A DNA stretch of 64,000 nt. Origin: an uncultured Eubacteriales bacterium (GTDB lineage Bacteria; Bacillota; Clostridia; Oscillospirales; Oscillospiraceae). The notes below the pieces were generated by a model that was given only the letters and a program-made list of their open reading frames with translations, ran no database searches and was not told the origin of the DNA. Position numbers and translations under genes: made by a program. The DNA lies in assembly GCA_900549545.1 (NCBI GenBank), contig URPA01000001.1, forward strand, positions 1 to 64,000, written 5' to 3'. This document shows, piece by piece, positions 56,580 through 64,000 of the stretch (its first letter is position 1; every line of letters starts with the position of its first letter).

Positions 56580-59405
56580 ATGCAGAACACCATATTTATA
56601 AAGGGCGCAAGAGAAAATAACCTTAAAAATATTGATGTTGAGATACCAAGAGACAAGCTGGTTGTCATGACCGGGCTTTCAGGCAGCGGCAAATCCAGCC
56701 TCGCCTTCGATACAATTTACGCCGAAGGCCAGCGCCGGTACGTGGAGAGCCTCAGCTCCTACGCGCGGATGTTCCTCGGTCAGATGGATAAGCCCGATGT
56801 GGACTATATTGACGGGCTTTCCCCGGCAATTTCCATCGACCAGAAGACTACCTCCCGCAACCCCCGCTCCACCGTCGGCACGGTGACGGAGATTTATGAC
56901 TATCTGCGCCTTTTGTGGGCGCGCATCGGCGTGCCGCACTGCCCTAAATGCGGCAAGGAGATCCGCCGCCAGAGCATTGACCAGATAGTTGACCGCATCA
57001 TGGAGCTGCCGCAGGGGACGAAGATCCAGCTTTTATCCCCGGTCGTGCGCGGCAGAAAGGGCGAGCACGTCAAGATTTTTGAGGACGCGAAGAAATCCGG
57101 CTACGTCCGCGCCCGGGTGGACGGAATAATCTATGAGCTTTCCGAGGAAATAAAGCTCGAAAAAAATAAAAAGCACAATATTGAGATAGTTGTGGACAGG
57201 CTTGCCATAAAGCCGGACATTGTCCGCCGCCTGACGGACTCCGCCGAGACTGCGCTTGCCCTCTCGGGGGGGCTGCTGTTTGTGGAGCTTGTACCCGACG
57301 GGGAGGTGCTCAGCTTTTCGCAGAACTACGCCTGCGACGACTGCGGCATTTCGATGGAGGAGCTTGCCCCGCGCCTGTTTTCCTTCAACAGCCCGCAGGG
57401 GGCATGTCCGGAGTGCACGGGCCTTGGCATGAAGATGCTCATTGACCCGGAGCTTATCATGCCCAATCCCAAGCTCAGCATTATGGACGGGGGCATTACG
57501 GCCTCCGGCTGGAGCAATGTCCGCTCGGACGGGATAGCCAAGATGTATTTTGACGCGCTGGGCCGCCGCTATCACTTTAAGCTCACAGACCCGATAAAGG
57601 ACCTCTCCCCGGAGGCCATAAAGGCTATTTTGTACGGCACCAAGGGCGAGCCGCTTGAGCTGCACTATGAAAAGAGCGAGGGCTACGGCGTCATAAAGCG
57701 GGAGTTTGAGGGCATTGTCAACAATCTTGAGCGCCGCTATAAGGAGACGCAGAGCGCCGCCATGCGCGCGGATATCGAGGAGTGCATGTCCGAGATACCA
57801 TGCCCAAAGTGCGGCGGAAGAAGGCTAAAGCCCACGGCGCTGGCTGTGACGGTGGGCGGCATGAACATTGCCGATTTTACCGACCTCTCCGTTGTGAAGG
57901 CGCTGGACTTTGTAAACGGCCTGACGCTTAACGAGAAGGAGACAATAATTGCCGAGCGCATTTTGAAGGAGATAAAATCCCGCCTGGGCTTTTTGCAGAG
58001 CGTGGGTCTTGGCTATCTGACCCTCTCCCGCGCCGCGGGGACGCTCTCCGGCGGCGAGAGCCAGCGCATCCGCCTTGCAACGCAGATAGGCTCAAGCCTG
58101 ATGGGCGTGCTGTATATTCTCGACGAGCCGAGCATCGGACTGCACCAGCGGGACAATGAAAAGCTTCTGCGCACCCTCTGCCGTCTGCGCGATCTGGGCA
58201 ACACCCTGATTGTCGTTGAGCATGATGAGGACACCATGCGCAGCGCGGATTATATCGTGGACATCGGCCCCGGCGCGGGTATAAACGGCGGCAAGGTCGT
58301 CGCCGCGGGCAGCGTGGAGGATATCTGTGCCTGCCCCGAGTCCATAACCGGGCAGTATCTCAGCGGGAAAAAGTTCATCCCCATCCCCGCCGAGCGGCGA
58401 AAGGGCAACGGGTACAGCATTGTTATCCGCGGCGCAAGAGAGAATAACCTTAAAAACATCGATGTTGAGATACCGCTGGGTGAGCTCGTGTGCGTCACGG
58501 GGGTATCCGGCAGCGGCAAGTCCTCGCTTATTAACGAGGTTTTGTACAAGACTCTCGCGGCGGAGAAAAACCGCGTCAAGGTGCGCCCCGGCAAGTGCGA
58601 CAGGGTTGACGGGCTTGAGTTTGTGGACAAGGTCATTGCCCTCGACCAGAGCCCCATCGGCCGCACGCCGCGCTCTAACCCAGCGACCTACACAGGGGTA
58701 TTTAACGACATTCGCGAGCTTTTCGCTCAGACTCAGGACGCGAGGCTCCGGGGCTACTCTGCCGGGCGCTTCTCCTTTAATGTCAAGGGCGGCCGCTGCG
58801 AGGCCTGCTCCGGCGATGGGCTTGTGAAGATAGAGATGCACTTTCTGCCGGATGTGTTCGTGCCCTGCGACGTCTGCGGCGGCAAGCGCTATAACCGCGA
58901 GACGCTGGAGGTCAAGTATAAGGGCAAAAACATTTCCGAGGTGCTGGACATGACCGTGGAGGAGGCCTGCTCCTTCTTTGAAAACCAGCCCCGCATCCTC
59001 GGCAAAATTCAGACGCTTTTTGACGTTGGCCTCGGCTATGTGCGCCTTGGTCAGTCGAGCACGACACTCTCCGGCGGCGAGGCGCAGCGCGTGAAGCTCG
59101 CGACGGAGCTGTCAAAGCGCAGCACCGGCAAGACCGTCTATGTGCTCGACGAGCCGACAACGGGCCTGCACATTGCTGACGTCCACCGGCTTATCGAGAT
59201 ACTCAACCGCCTTGTCGAGGCGGGGAACACCGTTATTGTAATCGAGCATAACCTTGATGTCATAAAGGTTGCCGACCATATAATCGACCTTGGCCCCGAG
59301 GGGGGCGACGATGGCGGAACCCTCGTCTTTGAGGGGACGCCCGAGGACTGCGCCAAGTGCGGCGAGAGCTACACCGGCCAGTTTTTGGAGAAAATGCTGA
59401 AATAA
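56580..59405 (+). CDS. uvrA: Excinuclease ABC subunit A
   Basis: A 941-residue damage sensor with two ABC ATPase modules: Walker [11 protein letters not shown] (about 31-40) and [10 protein letters not shown] (about 640), signatures [12 protein letters not shown] and [12 protein letters not shown]. Zinc modules include CDDCG...CPECTG and CEACSGDG...CDVCGG. Normal length. Starts nucleotide excision repair with UvrB. uvrB is not adjacent in the window. Confidence 0.97.
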   Translation: MQNTIFIKGARENNLKNIDVEIPRDKLVVMTGLSGSGKSSLAFDTIYAEGQRRYVESLSSYARMFLGQMDKPDVDYIDGLSPAISIDQKTTSRNPRSTVGTVTEIYDYLRLLWARIGVPHCPKCGKEIRRQSIDQIVDRIMELPQGTKIQLLSPVVRGRKGEHVKIFEDAKKSGYVRARVDGIIYELSEEIKLEKNKKHNIEIVVDRLAIKPDIVRRLTDSAETALALSGGLLFVELVPDGEVLSFSQNYACDDCGISMEELAPRLFSFNSPQGACPECTGLGMKMLIDPELIMPNPKLSIMDGGITASGWSNVRSDGIAKMYFDALGRRYHFKLTDPIKDLSPEAIKAILYGTKGEPLELHYEKSEGYGVIKREFEGIVNNLERRYKETQSAAMRADIEECMSEIPCPKCGGRRLKPTALAVTVGGMNIADFTDLSVVKALDFVNGLTLNEKETIIAERILKEIKSRLGFLQSVGLGYLTLSRAAGTLSGGESQRIRLATQIGSSLMGVLYILDEPSIGLHQRDNEKLLRTLCRLRDLGNTLIVVEHDEDTMRSADYIVDIGPGAGINGGKVVAAGSVEDICACPESITGQYLSGKKFIPIPAERRKGNGYSIVIRGARENNLKNIDVEIPLGELVCVTGVSGSGKSSLINEVLYKTLAAEKNRVKVRPGKCDRVDGLEFVDKVIALDQSPIGRTPRSNPATYTGVFNDIRELFAQTQDARLRGYSAGRFSFNVKGGRCEACSGDGLVKIEMHFLPDVFVPCDVCGGKRYNRETLEVKYKGKNISEVLDMTVEEACSFFENQPRILGKIQTLFDVGLGYVRLGQSSTTLSGGEAQRVKLATELSKRSTGKTVYVLDEPTTGLHIADVHRLIEILNRLVEAGNTVIVIEHNLDVIKVADHIIDLGPEGGDDGGTLVFEGTPEDCAKCGESYTGQFLEKMLK

Positions 59406-59423
59406 ATTTGAACGGAGAATTCC

Positions 59424-61643
59424 ATGGATAGGGAAAACCGGCTTATCGAGCTGTCCGGGACAGTTGACTCGGTAATTTATAAAAATGAAGAGAACGGTTA
59501 TACCGTGCTGCGCCTGACCGATGAAAACGGCGAGAGCGTCACGGCGGTGGGCTGCTTTCCCTATGCCGCTGCCGGGGAGTCGATGATCCTCAGCGGGGAC
59601 TGGATGACCCACAGCGTCCACGGGCGGCAGTTCAAGGCCGAGTTTGCCCAGAGAATGATGCCCTCCGGCGCGAGGGCGATTTACAGCTACCTTGCCGGGG
59701 GCGCGGTGAAGGGCATAGGCCCCGCTACCGCCTCCGTGATAATTGACCGCTTCGGCGATAACGCGCTGGACGTGCTTGAAAATTCCCCGGAAAAGCTTGC
59801 GGAGCTGCGGGGCATAAGCATGGCCAAGGCGCAGCAGATAAGCAAGGATTTCCGCCGGCAGACGGGGCTTCGGCGGCTGATGGAGTTTATATGCTCCTTC
59901 GGTCTTAGGCCAATCCTCGCCATGAGACTATATAAATTCTATGGCGACAGCGCCCTTTCAATGGTTCAGGATAACCCGTACATAATCTCTGCCGAGCATA
60001 TCGGCGGCAGCTTTGCCGAGGCGGACGCCCTCGCCCTTGAGATGGGCATGGACGGCTTTTCGATGAACAGAATAAAGGCCGCCCTGCTCTTTGAGCTGCG
60101 CCATAATACCGGCAACGGCCACTGCTTTATCCCACGGGAAAAGCTCTCCGCCGCCACGGCCCAGCTTATTGGCGTCTCCGAGGAGGATGCGGACAGGGGC
60201 ATTGAGGAGCTTATTGACTCCGCCCAGCTTAAATTTGAGGTCGTCTCCGGCACCAACGCCTGCTACCTGCCGGAGCTCTATGAGGCCGAGACGGACTGTG
60301 CCCGCCGCCTTGCCGCCATGTGCATGGATAAGCGCGAGGAGACGGCGGATATCGCGGGCATAGTAAAACGCCTTCAGCAGCGGCAGAGAATAAAATACAC
60401 CGAATTGCAGCTTAAAACCCTGGAGCTGGCGCTTAAAAACCGCGTCGTTATTCTGACCGGCGGCCCCGGAACAGGTAAGACGACATCATTGCGGGCGATT
60501 CTTGCGCTGTTTGACGCGCTGGGGTATAAGACCCTGCTCACCGCGCCAACAGGCCGGGCCGCAAAGCGCATGGCGGAGCTTACCGGCGCGGAGGCGCAGA
60601 CCGTTCACCGGCTGCTCGGCGCGAAGTTTGACGATGACGGCGAGCGGGTGGTCTTTGGAAAAAACGAGAAGGACAGGCTTTCCTGCGACGCGGTGATTTT
60701 GGACGAGGCGTCGATGGTGGATATCCTGCTGATGGACGCGATGATGCGCGCCCTGCCGCCGGACGCAAGGCTTATAATGGTGGGGGACGCTGACCAGCTT
60801 CCGCCCGTAGGCCCGGGGAATGTGTTTTCCGCGATGATACGAAGCGGCGTTGTGCCCACCGTGCGCCTGAAGGAAATTTTCCGCCAGAACGAGGGCAGCA
60901 GGATAGTTCGCAACGCTCACATGATCAACCGGGGCGAGTACCCCAATTTATCCGAAAACGCGGGGGATTTCTTCCGGCTCAAGCGTTTGCAGGCCGCGGG
61001 CGCCATCGAGACGGTTGCCGAGCTTTGCACAACGCGCCTGCCCAATAAAATGCACATCCCGTCTGAGGACATTCAGGTGCTATCTCCCACGCGAAAAGGG
61101 GAGCTTGGCACAGTGAATCTCAACAAGCACCTCCAGCAGGCGCTCAACCCGCCCAAGGAGGGCAAGCGCGAAAAGCTCTTCGGTGAGAGCGTTTTCCGCG
61201 AGGGTGACAGGGTCATGCAGATACGCAATAATTACGATATCATCTGGCAGAGCGCCGACGGTAAGCTCAGCGGCGCAGGAATTTATAACGGCGATATTGG
61301 AAAAATAATTGCGGTTGACCTTGAGAGCGAAATTCTGAAGGTGGATTTTGACGGGCGCATAGCGAGCTACGGCTTTGACGGGCTGATGGAGCTTGAGCAC
61401 GCCTGGGCAATGACCGTGCACAAATCCCAGGGCAGCGAGTACCGGGCGGTGATCCTCACCCTCGGCGCGAGCGCTCAGGCGCTGCTTACAAGGGGAGTGC
61501 TGTATACGGCGGTGACAAGGGCGAAGGAGCTTTTGATCATAGTCGGCGATGAACAGACGGCCTACCGCATGATTGATAACTTCCGCCAGTCCCGGCGCTA
61601 TTCCGCACTGCGCGTGCGCCTTATGGAGCTCTGCGGCGTATGA
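59424..61643 (+). CDS. recD2: RecD2-type ATP-dependent helicase
   Basis: A 739-residue SF1B helicase. N-terminal OB domain (LSGTVDSVIYKNEENGYTVLRL), helix-hairpin-helix repeats at about 90-200 (AGGAVKGIGPATASVIIDRFG), Walker A GGPGTGKTTSLRAI, Walker B LDEASMVDI, and the C-terminal UvrD_C_2 motif HAWAMTVHKSQGSEYRAVIL. A 5'-3' helicase used in repair and transformation-type recombination; independent of RecBC. 18 bases after uvrA. Confidence 0.95.
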   Translation: MDRENRLIELSGTVDSVIYKNEENGYTVLRLTDENGESVTAVGCFPYAAAGESMILSGDWMTHSVHGRQFKAEFAQRMMPSGARAIYSYLAGGAVKGIGPATASVIIDRFGDNALDVLENSPEKLAELRGISMAKAQQISKDFRRQTGLRRLMEFICSFGLRPILAMRLYKFYGDSALSMVQDNPYIISAEHIGGSFAEADALALEMGMDGFSMNRIKAALLFELRHNTGNGHCFIPREKLSAATAQLIGVSEEDADRGIEELIDSAQLKFEVVSGTNACYLPELYEAETDCARRLAAMCMDKREETADIAGIVKRLQQRQRIKYTELQLKTLELALKNRVVILTGGPGTGKTTSLRAILALFDALGYKTLLTAPTGRAAKRMAELTGAEAQTVHRLLGAKFDDDGERVVFGKNEKDRLSCDAVILDEASMVDILLMDAMMRALPPDARLIMVGDADQLPPVGPGNVFSAMIRSGVVPTVRLKEIFRQNEGSRIVRNAHMINRGEYPNLSENAGDFFRLKRLQAAGAIETVAELCTTRLPNKMHIPSEDIQVLSPTRKGELGTVNLNKHLQQALNPPKEGKREKLFGESVFREGDRVMQIRNNYDIIWQSADGKLSGAGIYNGDIGKIIAVDLESEILKVDFDGRIASYGFDGLMELEHAWAMTVHKSQGSEYRAVILTLGASAQALLTRGVLYTAVTRAKELLIIVGDEQTAYRMIDNFRQSRRYSALRVRLMELCGV

Positions 61644-62290
61644 AGCTGACGGAAAAGCTGCTTGATTTGTTATACCCGCCGCGCTGCGCATTCTGCCGGA
61701 GGCTTCTGTGGAGGGACGCGCTTATGTGCCCGGAGTGTGCAAAGTCCCTGCCATACACCGGCGCTGCCGCAAGGTATGGGAAAATAGCGCACATTGCCGG
61801 TTGCGTCTCGCCGCTATACTATGAGGGGGACGTGCGCGCCTCGCTTTTGCGATATAAATTTCATTCCTTAACAGCTTATTCAAAGGTTTATAGTAAAATT
61901 ATTGTAAAATGTATTGACGAATGTCAAATTTCCTGCGATATTATCACATGGGTACCTTTGTCCGCCAAGAGACTGCGCAAGCGCGGCTATGACCAGGCGC
62001 GGCTGCTGGCGGAGGAGATTGCGCGGGAAAAGAACATCCCATGCGTCCGTCTGCTGAAAAAGACGGTCAACAATCCCGCCCAGTCGGGTACCGGCAGCCC
62101 GGAAAAGCGCAAAGCCAACGTTGCCGGGGTGTATGCCTATGCGCCGGACAGGCCCCTTGACGGAAAATCCGTGCTGCTGATTGACGATATTGTCACCACC
62201 GGGGCGACGCTCAGCGAATGCGCACGTGTATTGAAGGCAGAGGGCGCGGGGCCGGTTTACGCCGCGACCCTCGCCAGAACAAGAGAATAA
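61640..62290 (+). CDS. comF: ComF-family phosphoribosyltransferase
   Basis: A 216-residue protein: zinc finger CAFCRRLLWRDALMCPEC (13-33) and PRPP-binding loop VLLIDDIVTTGATLSEC (about 180). Needed for DNA uptake in competent species and often retained in others. ATG 61640 overlaps recD2 (ATGA). Its pairing with recD2 and mreB is a known clostridial order. Confidence 0.92.
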   Translation: MKLTEKLLDLLYPPRCAFCRRLLWRDALMCPECAKSLPYTGAAARYGKIAHIAGCVSPLYYEGDVRASLLRYKFHSLTAYSKVYSKIIVKCIDECQISCDIITWVPLSAKRLRKRGYDQARLLAEEIAREKNIPCVRLLKKTVNNPAQSGTGSPEKRKANVAGVYAYAPDRPLDGKSVLLIDDIVTTGATLSECARVLKAEGAGPVYAATLARTRE

Positions 62291-62324
62291 TTAAGTTGTG
62301 ATATAGATATTGAGGTGAAGCCGA

Positions 62325-63353
62325 ATGGTCATTTTTGAAAAAGATATTGCGGTTGACATGGGAACAGCTTCTACTATGCTCTTTGAGCAGGGAAAGGGTA
62401 TTGTCTCCAGAGAGCCCACTGTTGTGGCTGTCAACAAGTTCAACGGCAAAATATTAAAGGTCGGGCAGGAGGCCCAGCGTATGCTCGGGCGCACCCCGGC
62501 GGACACTGTCGCCATCCATCCCGTGTGCGACGGCGTGATTTCCGACTATGATATCGCGGCGCAGATGCTGCGGGAGCTTGTTTCGAGAGTGACCTCCGCA
62601 AGCCTCTTTAAGCCGAGGATTCTCTGCTGTGTCCCGAGCAGCATTTCCGGCGTTGAGGAGCGCGCCATGATTGACGCCGCCATCGAGGCCGGCGGCAGAA
62701 AGGTCTACCTCTTTGAAACCGCAGTCGCCACGGCGCTTGGCGCAGGGATAGATATCTCCAAGCCTGACGGGCACCTGGTCGTTGATATCGGCGGCGGGAC
62801 AACGGATATCGCCATAGTCTCCGCCGGCGGCGTTGTCGAGTGCGAGTCTATTAACGCGGCGGGTGCTGCGTTTGACGAGTCTATCGTCAAGTTTATCCGC
62901 CGCAAGCACAATATGCTTATCGGCCTTGGCGCTGCGGAGGAGCTCAAACGCAGCATCGGCGGCGTTATCCAGCGCCCGGATGTCGGCCTTGAGGAGGTAA
63001 AGGGCCGCAGCCTGACTAACGGCTTCCCGAAGGTCGTCCAAATCAGCGCGGCGGAGCTTATCGAGGCCTTTGTTGAGCCGATGAACCGCATACTTGAGGG
63101 CATACACACCGTGCTCGAGCGTACCCCGCCTCAGCTCGTGGGCGACCTTGCGCAAAACGGCATCATCATGTCCGGCGGCGGGAGCCTGCTATACGGTATT
63201 GACAGACTTGTCGAGCGCAGCACCGGAATACGCACCACGGTCGTGGACGATGCTATCTCCTGCGCTGCCTACGGCGCGGGCAAAATGCTCAAGCACCTTG
63301 ACGACATGCAGGACGGCATGATGAATTTCCACCGCCGCAGACAGTTAAAATAA
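62325..63353 (+). CDS. mreB: MreB/Mbl rod-shape actin homologue
   Basis: A 342-residue actin-fold protein: FEKDIAVDMGTASTMLFEQGKGIVSREPTVVAVN (phosphate 1), LVVDIGGGTTDIAIVSAGG (phosphate 2), and NGIIMSGGGSLLYGIDRLVE (adenosine). It polymerises under the membrane and guides wall synthesis in rods. No mreC/mreD follow, so it may be an Mbl-type paralogue. Confidence 0.93.
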   Translation: MVIFEKDIAVDMGTASTMLFEQGKGIVSREPTVVAVNKFNGKILKVGQEAQRMLGRTPADTVAIHPVCDGVISDYDIAAQMLRELVSRVTSASLFKPRILCCVPSSISGVEERAMIDAAIEAGGRKVYLFETAVATALGAGIDISKPDGHLVVDIGGGTTDIAIVSAGGVVECESINAAGAAFDESIVKFIRRKHNMLIGLGAAEELKRSIGGVIQRPDVGLEEVKGRSLTNGFPKVVQISAAELIEAFVEPMNRILEGIHTVLERTPPQLVGDLAQNGIIMSGGGSLLYGIDRLVERSTGIRTTVVDDAISCAAYGAGKMLKHLDDMQDGMMNFHRRRQLK

Positions 63354-63372
63354 ATAACCGGGAGGCGTTTCA

Positions 63373-64000
63373 ATGGACAGCTTAAAAGTTCAGAAAGCCC
63401 TGGCAAAATTCAAAAAGAAAAATACGGACGAGCCGCCCCACTGCTCGGCTGTTATCGTCGCTGCGGGCAGCTCCAGCCGCATGGGGCATGACAAGATAAT
63501 GGGCTCCCTGGGTGGTATCCCCGTGCTTGTGAGAACCTTGCGCGCCTTCGAGGAGTCCGAGTATGTGGACGAGATTATTCTTGTCACAAGGCTTGAAATG
63601 ATTGAGCACGCCGCTATGCTCTGCGATAAATACGGCATCAGCAAGATATCCAAGGTCATATGCGGCGGCAAGACGAGAACGGAATCCGCCCTCTGTGGCG
63701 TTTCCGAGACGAAAAAGGGCGCAAAGCTCATCGCCATTCACGACGGGGCAAGGCCGCTTGTGAGCCAGCAGCTCATAAAAAGAGTTGTCTACGCCGCGCG
63801 GGATAACTATTCCGCCGTCCCCGCCATAAAATGCACCGACACCATGAAGGTGGTCGACAGCGAGGGCGTTGTCTGCGGCAGCGTTGACAGGGACAGCTTT
63901 ATGCGCATCCAGACGCCGCAGGTCTTTGAAGCGTCGTTTATAAAGGGCGCGCTCACCAAGGCCGTCAAGGACGGCATAACCCTGACGGATGACTGCTCCG
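63373..64000 (+). CDS. ispD: 2-C-methyl-D-erythritol 4-phosphate cytidylyltransferase, truncated by the window end
   Basis: The first 209 residues of IspD after a charged extension: AVIVAAGSSSRMGHDKI (CTP-binding G-rich loop with Arg and Lys), HDGARPLVS, and PAIKCTDTMKVVD. Third step of the non-mevalonate isoprenoid pathway. ATG 63373 after GGAGGCG. The N-terminal 25 residues before the G-rich loop are longer than usual. Confidence 0.95.
   Translation, partial: MDSLKVQKALAKFKKKNTDEPPHCSAVIVAAGSSSRMGHDKIMGSLGGIPVLVRTLRAFEESEYVDEIILVTRLEMIEHAAMLCDKYGISKISKVICGGKTRTESALCGVSETKKGAKLIAIHDGARPLVSQQLIKRVVYAARDNYSAVPAIKCTDTMKVVDSEGVVCGSVDRDSFMRIQTPQVFEASFIKGALTKAVKDGITLTDDCS

Overview
This window is a Firmicutes (Clostridia) metagenome-style contig with three compositionally different parts. 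I think it is at least partly a joined (chimeric) assembly. (A) Bases 1 to about 45,100 are Lachnospiraceae-like. They hold the edge of a polyamine-uptake locus (potA start and its cupin-type regulator), a complete siphovirus prophage from about 1,060 to about 34,640, and then a host block: tRNA-Leu(CAG), minimal SUF pair sufC-sufB/D, an NhaC-type antiporter, an SNF-family symporter, a Csp-like subtilase, dgt, dnaG and the first two thirds of rpoD. AGG arginine and ATT isoleucine codons are frequent in the last host genes. (B) From about 45,110-45,170, in the middle of rpoD, codon use changes abruptly to CGC/CGT for Arg and ATC for Ile. The rest is Oscillospiraceae-like: rpoD 3' end, an acyl carrier protein, SRP RNA, dnaX, ybaB, a GH2 glycosidase, nagB, an alanine symporter, a DUF1002 protein, a TetR regulator, brnQ, ybaK, uvrA, recD2, comF, mreB and a truncated ispD. 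The switch falls in one of the most conserved stretches of a universal gene, so an assembly join is the simplest explanation.

Prophage layout, left to right: tandem T-tailed hairpins and a 65-residue free-standing IS30-type HTH protein; a structured non-coding stretch; about 20 small early genes including two adenine methyltransferases, a HAD phosphatase and a MazG-like protein; an HUH rolling-circle-type replication initiator with a VRR-NUC nuclease; a candidate late regulator, HNH nuclease and possible cos region; TerS/TerL, portal, ClpP-like protease and HK97 capsid; connector and tail genes with a long tape measure; tail-tip genes; a diversity-generating retroelement (DGR: variable target gene, Avd, template repeat, reverse transcriptase); holin and two-domain endolysin; and a lysogeny module (operator-covered promoter, two small proteins, an exonuclease-BRCT protein, an XRE repressor) ending in an intact IS30-family DDE transposase.

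The unusual points are these. No tyrosine or serine integrase, DNA polymerase or helicase is visible; an HUH Rep and a terminal IS30-type transposase are the only candidates for replication and integration. The first and last genes of the prophage share the same HTH. The DGR shows 12 substitutions between template and variable repeat, all at template adenines, yet the variable repeat carries a 2-base deletion that frameshifts the displayed domain. At least two genes (including the portal) have ACG where the start codon should be, behind good ribosome-binding sites. A short motif recurs at module boundaries. The hypothesis worth testing is a transposable, IS30-driven, HUH-replicating siphophage carrying a DGR.
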